DNA of 5,115 nucleotides from the NCBI GenBank assembly GCA_900552305.1, contig URZD01000150.1, positions 1 through 5,115 on the forward strand, given 5' to 3'. The position numbers and the translations under genes were made by a program. The stretch's first letter is position 1; each line of letters begins with the position of its first letter. The notes under the pieces were generated by a model. It made no database searches. It was given only the letters and a program-made list of their open reading frames with translations, and was not told the origin of the DNA. Shown one piece after another: positions 1 through 5,115 of the stretch. The DNA is from an uncultured Eubacteriales bacterium (GTDB taxonomy: Bacteria > Bacillota > Clostridia > Monoglobales > Monoglobaceae).

Positions 1-360
1 TATTAGGATGAAACCTGTGTTGCGGTGCGGAAGTTTAGTGCTGTGGACAGCGTAGCCTGCCTTGAGTGGGTATGGTGAATATCGGATCAGACATATACCC
101 CGCGGCCACGGGGCGTGCGTTATCGCCGGTTGAAACCATGCTTGCAAAAGAGGCTAAGAATTGCTTGTGACCGTTGGGGAAAACCCCTAGACTGTTCTCG
201 GATTATCCGGTGCATATACAGGATTGCAGTGTGTACTCAGTGGCAATCAGGTAACGCAGGAGCGTCAGGCGAGTTCTCCGCACGGCGCTCCGCTCGGTAA
301 CGATGCGTAAAAAGCCTTAAAAGGAAACTGCCGTTCCGGCAACGGCTCGGCGGCTTTTTG
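1..360 (+). ncRNA. ole: OLE RNA, 3' portion (5' end outside the window)
   Basis: This is a non-coding, highly structured stretch directly upstream of a recognisable oapA gene, the position OLE RNA occupies in Firmicutes. OLE RNAs are about 600 nt, so roughly the 5' third to half is missing. Stems I can pair by eye: 40-43/48-51 with a TGGA loop; 68-73/95-100; 98-102/109-113; 176-179/184-187 closing an AAAA loop; 210-217/229-236, eight pairs including three G-U; 254-258/304-308 enclosing 259-264/286-291; and the 3' hairpin 309-316/352-359. OLE RNA binds OapA and localises to the membrane; in Bacillus halodurans the complex affects tolerance to cold, alcohols and magnesium. No protein-like open frame or ribosome site is convincing here. 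The identification rests on synteny plus structure, not on a covariance-model score. T-box, RNase P, tmRNA and SRP hallmarks were looked for and not seen. Confidence 0.85.
309..359 (+). terminator. Nested 3' hairpin of the OLE RNA, terminator-like
   Basis: AAAAAGCC (309-316) pairs perfectly with GGCTTTTT (352-359). Inside it, GCCGTT (330-335) pairs with AACGGC (341-346) around a CCGGC loop. The outer stem ends in five T, so it can act as an intrinsic terminator or as the 3' end-defining stem of the RNA. It lies 100 bases before oapA, so complete termination would require a separate oapA promoter, whereas partial read-through would allow co-transcription with oapA and dxs. The T tract is part of the stem, so terminator strength is uncertain. 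Confidence 0.65.
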
Positions 361-443
361 GGAAAACCGACCTGACCTAAGACACAAAATTTACTGTATA
401 TGTTACCCCTAATATTTTTTATTACATAAGGAATTATTTATTC

Positions 444-449
444 GGAGGT
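444..449 (+). promoter_or_regulatory. Ribosome binding site of oapA
   Basis: GGAGGT lies 10 bases before the ATG at 460. The leader from 361 to 443 is AT-rich and otherwise featureless. The Shine-Dalgarno core is strong and supports this start, because no other in-frame start is better placed. Confidence 0.8.
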
Positions 450-459
450 AGCAAGAGCT

Positions 460-1044
460 ATGCGCGAGGAATCCGACGCGGGCAAACGAAAGGTGCGCTT
501 TAAGACGTCGAATACAAAGAATGTTGACGCGGGGTGGGTAGTCAAGACTATAGTGATTACGTTCACTATGTCGGGAGTATTCAACCTGTTATCGAACGGA
601 GTAATGGAGGTCGCATCGATATGGGTGGCGTGCCTTGTTCTTTTTGCTATAATATTTACGGGAATAGTTTTTGATATAATAGGCGTTGCGGTTACGACCG
701 CTGACGAGCCGCCGTTTCATTCCATGGCGGCGCGGCGTATCAGCGGCGCGGACAAAGCAATCGCGCTTATCCGCGCAAAGGATAAGGTTTCTAACTTTTG
801 CAATGACGTTGTGGGCGATATATGCGGAATCATAAGCGGCTCCGCGTCCGCGGCGGTCGTTGCGTTTATACTGACGGTCAACCCCGGGATAAACAGCTTT
901 TTCCTCAGCCTTGTGACGACCGCGTTTGTCGCGTCGCTCACGGTCGGGGGCAAGGCGATGGGCAAGAGCGTCGCAATGAAATACAGTAACCAAATTGTGT
1001 ACAGCGTTGCAAGAATAATGTCGGTTTTCGGCAGCAAACGCTGA
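460..1044 (+). CDS. oapA: OLE-associated membrane protein OapA
   Basis: A 194-residue integral membrane protein and the known partner of OLE RNA, which it recruits to the membrane. After a basic, hydrophilic N-terminus (about 1-25) there are four hydrophobic segments at roughly 27-48, 52-78, 119-141 and 145-165. Between the second and third lies the most distinctive part, FDIIGVAVTTADEPPFHSMA (71-90), then an RR..GA..A segment (92-101) and DKVSNFCNDVVGDICGI (108-124), all typical of OapA as I remember the family. Length fits the family. The middle region also follows, by eye, the pattern of the DUF21 transmembrane domain of CNNM/CorC-type magnesium transporters, which would suit the reported magnesium phenotype; that part is inference. 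It sits just after the OLE RNA and 17 bases before dxs, so it is probably co-transcribed with dxs. Lysine and arginine clusters near both ends (9-15, 185-194) could contact RNA, but this is not shown. Confidence 0.92.
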   Translation: MREESDAGKRKVRFKTSNTKNVDAGWVVKTIVITFTMSGVFNLLSNGVMEVASIWVACLVLFAIIFTGIVFDIIGVAVTTADEPPFHSMAARRISGADKAIALIRAKDKVSNFCNDVVGDICGIISGSASAAVVAFILTVNPGINSFFLSLVTTAFVASLTVGGKAMGKSVAMKYSNQIVYSVARIMSVFGSKR

Positions 1045-1048
1045 ACAC

Positions 1049-1055
1049 GGCGGAG
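1049..1055 (+). promoter_or_regulatory. Ribosome binding site of dxs
   Basis: GGCGGAG lies in the 17-base gap between the oapA stop and the dxs ATG, six bases before the start. It fixes the dxs start at 1062 and indicates a polycistronic transcript. Confidence 0.75.
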
Positions 1056-1061
1056 ATAAAG

Positions 1062-2918
1062 ATGGCTTTACTTGACAGCATTAACTCCTCGGAGGACGTA
1101 AAAAAACTTAATATTTCGGAGCTTGAAACCCTTGCGGCACAAATTCGCAGCTTTTTGGTGGAGAATGTGTCGGCGAGGGGCGGGCATCTGTCGTCAAACC
1201 TTGGCACGGTCGAGCTTACGCTTGCTTTGCACAAGGTTTTTGACGTTTCAAAGGACAGACTTGTGTGGGACGTCGGGCATCAGGCATATACGCATAAAAT
1301 TATCACGGGTCGCCGCGGCGATTTTGCGACTCTGCGCAAGAAGGACGGACTGAGCGGATTCCCGAAAACGGAGGAAAGCGTGACGGACGCGTTCAATACG
1401 GGTCACAGCTCGACCTCGGTATCGGCGGCTCTCGGCTTTGCAAAGGCGTTTGAGCTGGAGGACAGCGAAAACCGTGCGGTGGCAATAATCGGCGACGGCG
1501 CACTTACGGGCGGCATGGCGTACGAGGCTCTTAACCATGCGGGCAGCGGCACAACTCCGCTGATTGTCATTCTCAACGATAACGGAATGTCAATATCTCA
1601 AAATGTCGGCGGACTTGCCGATTATCTGGAAAAAATATGCAGCTCGGCAAAGTATATAGGATTTAAAAACGATGTAAAGCGTTTTTTAAGCCGTCTGCCT
1701 GTTGTGGGCGCGCCGTTTACAAAGCTTGCGGAGCGAAGCAAGTGCCTTTTAAAAAAGATTTTGCTGCAAAGAAAGCTGTTTGAAAACATGGGTCTTGAAT
1801 ACTTGGGGCCTGTGGACGGTCATAATCTGTATGACCTTATTGTAATACTGGAACACGCAAAGACGTTTGAAAAGCCGGTGATTGTCCATGTCAGAACGCA
1901 AAAGGGCAGGGGTTATAAAATGGCGGAGGAAAATCCCTCGTTTTATCACGGAGTACAGAAATTCGACCCTGACACGGGCGAGTGTCTGACCGCGGTCGGC
2001 ACGACCTATTCGGACGTTTTCGGCGAGAAGATGTGCGAGCTGGGCGAAAAGAACGAACGCCTTGTTTGCATAACCGCGGCAATGCCTACAGGCACGGGTT
2101 TGGTCGGGTTTGCGGAGCGGTTTCCAAATCGGTTTTTTGATGTCGGCATAGCGGAGCAGCACGCGGTGACATTTGCCGCGGCAATGGCTATGCGCGGGTT
2201 CACTCCGGTTTTTGCGGTATATTCTTCGTTTCTGCAAAGAGGATTTGACCAGATATACCATGACGTGGCGCTGCAAAACCTTCATACGGTGTTTGCGATA
2301 GACAGAGCGGGCGCGGTCGGCAGCGACGGCGAAACGCATCAGGGGATATACGATTTGTCATATCTTTCGCTTATTCCGAACATGACGGTTATGGCTCCGT
2401 CATCGGAAGGCGAGATGCGGGCAATGCTTGACTTTGCCGTGAACGAATGCAGCGGACCGGTTGCGGTAAGGTACCCTAAGGGTGAAACGGATACCGCGGA
2501 GTACGGAAACGGCGAAATTCAGCTCGGCAAGGGTGTGGCGTGCCGCCGAGGCAGTGATGTGCTGATTGTGGCAATCGGCGCGGAGGTAGAGGACGCGTGC
2601 CGCGCGGCAGAGCTTCTCGAAAAGCGCGGAATTTCCGCGGGCGTGATGAACGCGCGGTTTTTAAAGCCGTTTGACAGCGAGCTTTTTGCTGATATGGCAA
2701 AGGGAGTAAGCGCAGTTGTGACGGTGGAGGATAATACGGTAATCGGCGGACTGGGCGCGGCTGTCGCCGCGATATATGACGGTACAGTGCATATGCTCGG
2801 ATTTGCGGACAAGCCGCTGAGACAGGCGAGCGTCAGCGAACAGAAGCATGACGCGGGCATTGACGGCGAGGGCATTGCCGAAAAAATTTCAGAGATATTG
2901 GGTGGTAAGGTTGGCTAA
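1062..2918 (+). CDS. dxs: 1-deoxy-D-xylulose-5-phosphate synthase
   Basis: A cytoplasmic thiamine-diphosphate enzyme that condenses pyruvate with glyceraldehyde 3-phosphate to give 1-deoxy-D-xylulose 5-phosphate, the first step of the MEP isoprenoid pathway and a branch to thiamine and pyridoxal. It has 618 residues, full length for the family. The N-terminal part carries GGHLSSNLGTVELTLALH (40-57), WDVGHQ (69-74) and the cofactor/metal motif GDGALTGG (144-151) with LNDNGMSIS (171-179). The central pyrimidine-binding domain carries the activating glutamate in VGIAEQHAVTFAAAMA (361-376), then DRAGAVGSDGETHQG (414-428) and RYPKG (470-474). A C-terminal transketolase domain includes VEDNTVIGGLGAAV (555-568). 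All key motifs are intact and I see no frameshift. It lies between oapA and tlyA; its stop overlaps the probable tlyA start, suggesting translational coupling. In related Firmicutes ispA lies upstream of OLE, so it may be just outside the window. Confidence 0.98.
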   Translation: MALLDSINSSEDVKKLNISELETLAAQIRSFLVENVSARGGHLSSNLGTVELTLALHKVFDVSKDRLVWDVGHQAYTHKIITGRRGDFATLRKKDGLSGFPKTEESVTDAFNTGHSSTSVSAALGFAKAFELEDSENRAVAIIGDGALTGGMAYEALNHAGSGTTPLIVILNDNGMSISQNVGGLADYLEKICSSAKYIGFKNDVKRFLSRLPVVGAPFTKLAERSKCLLKKILLQRKLFENMGLEYLGPVDGHNLYDLIVILEHAKTFEKPVIVHVRTQKGRGYKMAEENPSFYHGVQKFDPDTGECLTAVGTTYSDVFGEKMCELGEKNERLVCITAAMPTGTGLVGFAERFPNRFFDVGIAEQHAVTFAAAMAMRGFTPVFAVYSSFLQRGFDQIYHDVALQNLHTVFAIDRAGAVGSDGETHQGIYDLSYLSLIPNMTVMAPSSEGEMRAMLDFAVNECSGPVAVRYPKGETDTAEYGNGEIQLGKGVACRRGSDVLIVAIGAEVEDACRAAELLEKRGISAGVMNARFLKPFDSELFADMAKGVSAVVTVEDNTVIGGLGAAVAAIYDGTVHMLGFADKPLRQASVSEQKHDAGIDGEGIAEKISEILGGKVG

Positions 2919-3753
2919 GGAAAGACTGGACGTTTTCCTCTTTGAAAACGGCTATGCCGCAAGCAGGAGCGCGGCGCAGGCTCTTATAATGGAGGGAAAG
3001 GTCTATATAGATAATCAGAAGGCGATGAAGGCGGGCGAACAGATTAAGGGAACGGAGAAAATCGAGGTTCGCGGCGGTGGGCTCAGATATGTGAGCCGCG
3101 GCGGACTGAAGCTGGAAAAGGCGATGAAGGTGTTTCCGATAACCCTTTCGGGCGCGGTTTGTATGGATATAGGCGCGTCAACCGGTGGATTCACCGACTG
3201 TATGCTCCAAAACGGAGCGGAGAAGATTTATTCGGTTGACGTCGGCTACGGTCAGCTTGCATGGAAACTGAGATGCGATTCGCGCGTGGTGAATATGGAG
3301 CGTACGAATATAAGATATGTAACGGACGAACAGGTTACCGAAAAATTGGATTTTTTCTCGGTTGACGTGTCGTTTATATCGCTGAAACAGGTTTTGCCGG
3401 TCGCGTTTGAGCTGCTTAAAAACGGAGGTTGCGGCGTTTGCCTTATAAAGCCGCAGTTCGAGGCGGGGCGCGGCAAGGTCGGTAAAAAAGGCGTTGTCCG
3501 CGACAGCCGCGTGCATGAGGAGGTAATCGAAAACGTGCTTGACTTTACGCGTGAAATCGGATTCTCGGTCGAGGGTCTTGACTTTTCGCCGGTAAAGGGA
3601 CCGGAGGGAAACATAGAATACCTTATGTTTGTGAAAAAGACCGGCTGCGCGGCTGAAACGGAAATAACAGATAACGATATACGCGAGCTTGTAAAGCGTT
3701 CGCACAGCGAGCTTGACAGACCGGAAAGGACGCAGGAGGACAAAGCCGAATAA
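2911..3753 (+). CDS. tlyA: TlyA-family rRNA 2'-O-methyltransferase (S4 domain plus FtsJ-like fold)
   Basis: Family members such as Mycobacterium TlyA methylate 2'-hydroxyls of cytidines in 16S and 23S rRNA using S-adenosylmethionine. Whether the Firmicutes form has both targets is not settled. From the TTG at 2911 it is 280 residues, normal for the family. The S4 RNA-binding domain covers about 3-62. The Rossmann methyltransferase fold follows, with SAM motif MDIGASTGGFTD (85-96). The KDKE catalytic tetrad appears intact as K67 (RGGLKLEKA), D152 (VDVSFISL), K180 (LIKPQFEAGR) and E236 (NIEYLMF). Each is offset by exactly two from Mycobacterium positions 69, 154, 182 and 238 as I remember them, which supports a start near here. 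GGGTGG (2900-2905) lies five bases upstream. Alternatives are GTG at 2902 or ATG at 2848; the ATG would add 21 unfamily-like residues inside dxs. The last ~30 residues are a charged tail. The gene overlaps dxs by 8 bases. Confidence 0.95.
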   Translation: MAKERLDVFLFENGYAASRSAAQALIMEGKVYIDNQKAMKAGEQIKGTEKIEVRGGGLRYVSRGGLKLEKAMKVFPITLSGAVCMDIGASTGGFTDCMLQNGAEKIYSVDVGYGQLAWKLRCDSRVVNMERTNIRYVTDEQVTEKLDFFSVDVSFISLKQVLPVAFELLKNGGCGVCLIKPQFEAGRGKVGKKGVVRDSRVHEEVIENVLDFTREIGFSVEGLDFSPVKGPEGNIEYLMFVKKTGCAAETEITDNDIRELVKRSHSELDRPERTQEDKAE

Positions 3754-3786
3754 TAATCGGCGAGTCAGATAAATATTTAACGCTAC

Positions 3787-3805
3787 AGAGCAATGGCTCT
3801 CTTTT
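3787..3805 (+). terminator. Weak hairpin followed by T run in the tlyA–nadK gap
   Basis: AGAGC (3787-3791) pairs with GCTCT (3796-3800) around an AATG loop and is followed by CTTTT. The stem is only five pairs, so it is at best a weak terminator or attenuator. The 101-base gap is the longest break between tlyA and its neighbours and leaves room for some independent control of nadK, but I see no convincing promoter in it. Confidence 0.3.
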
Positions 3806-3837
3806 AATAAGACAGAATTATGACCGTATAGGCTGAT

Positions 3838-3843
3838 GAAGGG
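3838..3843 (+). promoter_or_regulatory. Ribosome binding site of nadK
   Basis: GAAGGG lies 11 bases before the ATG at 3855. A nearer ATG at 3845 is in another frame, so it does not compete as a nadK start. Spacing is slightly long, giving a moderate-strength site. Confidence 0.5.
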
Positions 3844-3854
3844 AATGATTATCA

Positions 3855-4709
3855 ATGTCCGAAATAAGGAATATAGCGATTTTTCCAAACGGCGAGCGTG
3901 ACGTGGGTTTTGCCGCAACGCGTGAAACGGCACAAACGCTGATTCGGCTCGGCGCAAACGTGCTGCTTGACAGAAAGGTCTGCGGCGGGATAGGTGCGGC
4001 TGCGGAGTATGCCGACAAGACGGAAATACTGAAAAGGGCGGATATGATAGTCACGCTTGGCGGAGACGGAACGATACTCAGGGTTGCGGCTGACGCGGCA
4101 AGCTACGGTATTCCCGTTCTGGGAATAAATATGGGGCATTTGGGGTTTTTGACCCAAGCGGAGCGCGGCGGATATGCGGCGCTTGAACAGGTGCTGCGCG
4201 GCGAGTTTACAGTATCGGAGCACATGATGCTTTCGGGAAGGATTATGGAGAACGGCACGGAGGTATGCCGCGCCGAGGCTCTTAATGATATTATTATGGG
4301 CAGCGGGACTCAGAAGATGCTGTCGTTTGAGGTTTTGGTTGACGGAACGGTAACAAACAAGCACCTTGCGGACGGAATGATAGTTGCGACCTCGACGGGG
4401 TCAACGGCGTATTCGCTTTCGTGCGGCGGTCCTATAGCGCATCCGGGACTTGAGTGTCTGGTACTTACCCCGGTTTGCCCGCATACGCTGAAATCGCGGT
4501 GTATTATACTGCCGCCGGACAGGACGGTGACTTTGCGTGTTGACCTTGACTACAGCGGTGACGCGGAGGTACGTGCGGACGGCGGAGTTTTCCACCGACT
4601 AAGGGACGGAGAATATATTGAGGTCAGCCGCGCCGTACATTCGGCAAAGCTGGTGAATATGAAGGGACACAGCTTTTTTGATGTAATACGCGAAAAGCTG
4701 AGTGAATAA
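3855..4709 (+). CDS. nadK: NAD kinase (ATP/polyphosphate type)
   Basis: A cytoplasmic kinase that phosphorylates NAD+ at the 2' position of the adenosine ribose to make NADP+, setting the NADPH pool. It is 284 residues, usual for bacterial NadK. The signature GGDGT with catalytic aspartate is at 69-73 (VTLGGDGTILRVA). It is followed by INMGHLGFLT (91-100), the substrate-binding LNDIIM (143-148), the glycine/serine-rich nucleotide motif DGMIVATSTGSTAYSLSCGG (173-192) and TPVCPHTL (205-212). A C-terminal RADGG (240-244) completes the conserved set. No truncation or missing key residue is visible. It sits after tlyA as in many Firmicutes. There argR commonly follows, but here it is followed by a 370-base non-coding gap. 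Confidence 0.97.
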   Translation: MSEIRNIAIFPNGERDVGFAATRETAQTLIRLGANVLLDRKVCGGIGAAAEYADKTEILKRADMIVTLGGDGTILRVAADAASYGIPVLGINMGHLGFLTQAERGGYAALEQVLRGEFTVSEHMMLSGRIMENGTEVCRAEALNDIIMGSGTQKMLSFEVLVDGTVTNKHLADGMIVATSTGSTAYSLSCGGPIAHPGLECLVLTPVCPHTLKSRCIILPPDRTVTLRVDLDYSGDAEVRADGGVFHRLRDGEYIEVSRAVHSAKLVNMKGHSFFDVIREKLSE

Positions 4710-4739
4710 TATCGCCGAAAGCAAAAAAACGCGCAGACC

Positions 4740-4785
4740 GTTGGGCGGCACGGTAAAATAATTAAGCATTTGTTTGCCGCCCAAC
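4740..4785. repeat. Inverted repeat downstream of nadK, 11-bp perfect stem
   Basis: GTTGGGCGGCA (4740-4750) pairs perfectly with TGCCGCCCAAC (4775-4785) around a 24-base AT-rich loop. On the plus strand no T tract follows, so it is not a standard intrinsic terminator for nadK. On the minus strand a run of seven T follows after about ten bases (A tract 4723-4729), too far for a standard terminator. It may stabilise the nadK mRNA 3' end or be part of the neighbouring element. Confidence 0.75.
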
Positions 4786-4821
4786 TATATCCAAACTTCA
4801 CCTCTCGGAGTACACTTGTAC

Positions 4822-4831
4822 GCCTTCGGGC
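4822..4831 (+). repeat. Small UUCG tetraloop hairpin
   Basis: GCC (4822-4824) TTCG GGC (4829-4831) would form a C(UUCG)G tetraloop, an unusually stable RNA turn, on only three pairs. Just upstream, GTACA (4810-4814) and TGTAC (4817-4821) make a near-palindrome. Both are within the structured gap and suggest that it may be transcribed and folded. Confidence 0.45.
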
Positions 4832-4871
4832 TCAGTTTGAACATTCTGCGTCGTTTTTTGGATTTCGGCTC

Positions 4872-4916
4872 CTTATCGCAAAAAAGTTCGCCTTCGGTTC
4901 GCTTTTTTGCGATAAG
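4872..4916. repeat. Perfect 15-bp inverted repeat, possible bidirectional terminator
   Basis: The arm 4872-4886 (CTTATCGCAAAAAAG) is exactly matched by its complement at 4902-4916, separated by 15 bases containing CCTTCGG. A6 on one arm and T6 on the other would give a U run on either transcript, as in a bidirectional terminator, but the core inside the A/T tracts is weakly paired. It is the longest perfect inverted repeat I found in the window. Confidence 0.85.
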
Positions 4917-4935
4917 CGCGCCCGCAATGGGCGCG
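4917..4935. repeat. GC-rich 7-bp hairpin abutting the 15-bp inverted repeat
   Basis: CGCGCCC (4917-4923) pairs with GGGCGCG (4929-4935) around GCAAT. It begins at the base immediately after the larger inverted repeat, so the two stems could stack end to end in RNA. Confidence 0.8.
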
Positions 4936-4955
4936 AAGGCTGTTTGAATATTCCA

Positions 4956-4976
4956 TGCCGTTTTTCGCTCTCGGCA
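4956..4976. repeat. Third small hairpin in the nadK–recN gap
   Basis: TGCCG (4956-4960) pairs with CGGCA (4972-4976) across 11 bases. An overlapping alternative, CCGTT (4958-4962) with AACGG (4981-4985), competes with it. Only five pairs each, so support is modest. Confidence 0.4.
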
Positions 4977-5064
4977 GAATAACGGTTTATCATCAACAGC
5001 AAAGCAATTTTAAAATATTTATACGGCGGCACGGGCGGCAAAAGCATATGTAATTATAATTCCG

Positions 5065-5071
5065 AAAGGAG
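5065..5071 (+). promoter_or_regulatory. Ribosome binding site of recN
   Basis: AAAGGAG lies eight bases before the ATG at 5080, a near-ideal Shine-Dalgarno placement. It is the main evidence that a real gene starts at the right edge. Confidence 0.85.
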
Positions 5072-5079
5072 CGGTTTTA

Positions 5080-5115
5080 ATGCTGAAGGAGCTTTATATA
5101 AAAAATGTGGCGGGT
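5080..5115 (+). CDS. recN: Start of probable DNA repair protein RecN (partial, cut by window end)
   Basis: Only the first 12 codons are present: MLKELYIKNVAG. This resembles the N-termini of RecN proteins, which begin M-L-x-E-L-x-I-K-N-x-A before the Walker A motif of their SMC-like ATPase head. RecN acts early in double-strand break repair. The assignment rests mostly on gene order, since in Firmicutes recN closes the dxs–tlyA–nadK–argR cluster. Twelve residues cannot prove it, and another ATPase with a similar opening (RecF type) is possible. The strong ribosome site and the long upstream gap suggest it may have its own promoter, though none is clear. Confidence 0.7.
   Translation, partial: MLKELYIKNVAG

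Larger units (their letters stand above)
4765..5050. mobile_element. Possible MITE-like element
   Basis: TTTGCCGCCC (4773-4782) and GGGCGGCAAA (5033-5042) form a perfect 10-bp inverted pair facing each other. The adjoining bases, GCATTTG on the left and the reverse complement of GCATATG on the right, are also similar once one gap is allowed. The block is flanked by TAATTA at 4759-4764 and at 5051-5056, which could be a target duplication. The interior has strong hairpins and no transposase. The flanking repeat is AT-rich and palindromic, so chance is not excluded, and a further GGGCGGCA copy at 4743-4750 complicates the boundary. Confidence 0.35.
4710..5079. other. Long structured intergenic region between nadK and recN
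   Basis: This 370-base gap carries no gene I can defend; in particular, argR, often found here in Firmicutes, is absent. It holds several inverted repeats listed separately. Open frames exist in several registers. One minus-strand register is stop-free from about 5009 down to a TAG at 4785-4787, with no ATG, GTG or TTG until ATG at 4844. Its last residues would be MFKLSPKAYKCTPRGEVWI, 19 codons, with no ribosome site I can defend. This pattern suggests a dispersed repeat or the tail of a decayed gene rather than a functional gene. Confidence 0.7.

Noticed and set aside
115..300. A 61-codon open frame inside the left-end RNA region
   Set aside because: It lies within densely paired non-coding RNA, has no ribosome site and its product resembles nothing I know.
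1..360. RNase P RNA, tmRNA, SRP RNA, T-box or other riboswitch
   Set aside because: Hallmark motifs of these RNAs are not visible, and the oapA neighbour points to OLE instead.
391..415. TTACTG and TAATAT as a promoter for oapA
   Set aside because: The spacing is only 13 bases and the -35 match is poor; the AT-rich leader gives such matches easily.
589..993. Long open frames antisense to oapA, and similar ones antisense to dxs, tlyA and nadK
   Set aside because: They are shadows of well-supported genes, rich in arginine and cysteine, with no ribosome sites or family motifs.
4770..4982. A 70-codon plus-strand frame beginning MFAAQLYPNF in the nadK–recN gap
   Set aside because: It runs through both arms of the inverted repeats, has no Shine-Dalgarno site, and other registers in the same stretch are also open, so it looks like a by-product of repeat composition.
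5055..5060. Perfect TATAAT before recN as a -10 box
   Set aside because: Transcription would begin about at the Shine-Dalgarno sequence and remove it, and there is no -35 match near 5032-5037.
1..5115. CRISPR array, tRNA or integrase/transposase gene
   Set aside because: No regularly spaced direct repeats, no tRNA cloverleaf and no recombinase motifs were seen on either strand.

Overview
The window looks like a chromosomal segment of an anaerobic, Clostridia-type Firmicute. Evidence: the conserved Firmicutes order dxs–tlyA–nadK–recN, strong GGAGG-type Shine-Dalgarno sites, all genes on one strand, tight spacing including an overlap, and fairly balanced base composition. The standout content is at the left end. 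About the first 360 bases are a dense non-coding RNA region with many stem-loops. It is followed directly by a 194-residue four-helix membrane protein that I recognise as OapA, the protein partner of OLE RNA (ornate, large, extremophilic RNA). OLE RNA genes lie just upstream of oapA, typically inside the ispA–dxs isoprenoid cluster, which is the arrangement here. OLE/OapA is a known but still poorly understood ribonucleoprotein complex at the membrane, so this is a new instance rather than a new class.

Layout: 1–~360, 3' part of an OLE RNA, its 5' part lying before the window, ending in a nested terminator-like hairpin; 361–459, AT-rich leader with a good ribosome site; 460–1044 oapA; 1062–2918 dxs; 2911–3753 tlyA, most likely starting at a TTG that overlaps the dxs stop; 3754–3854, short gap with a small hairpin; 3855–4709 nadK; 4710–5079, a 370-base gap where Firmicutes usually carry argR, here occupied by strong inverted repeats; 5080 to the end, the first 12 codons of a gene that is probably recN.

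Function: Dxs makes 1-deoxy-D-xylulose 5-phosphate, the entry metabolite of the MEP isoprenoid pathway. TlyA is an S4-domain rRNA 2'-O-methyltransferase-type protein, NadK makes NADP+, and RecN acts in double-strand break repair. OLE/OapA has been tied in Bacillus halodurans to tolerance of cold, short-chain alcohols and magnesium. By eye, the OapA middle region follows a pattern reminiscent of the DUF21 (CNNM/CorC-type) magnesium transport domain.

The second point of interest is the nadK–recN gap. It holds a perfect 15-bp inverted repeat abutting a GC-rich hairpin, enclosed by a 10-bp terminal inverted repeat and a 6-bp direct repeat (TAATTA). This could be a MITE-like or other dispersed intergenic element that replaced or displaced argR.
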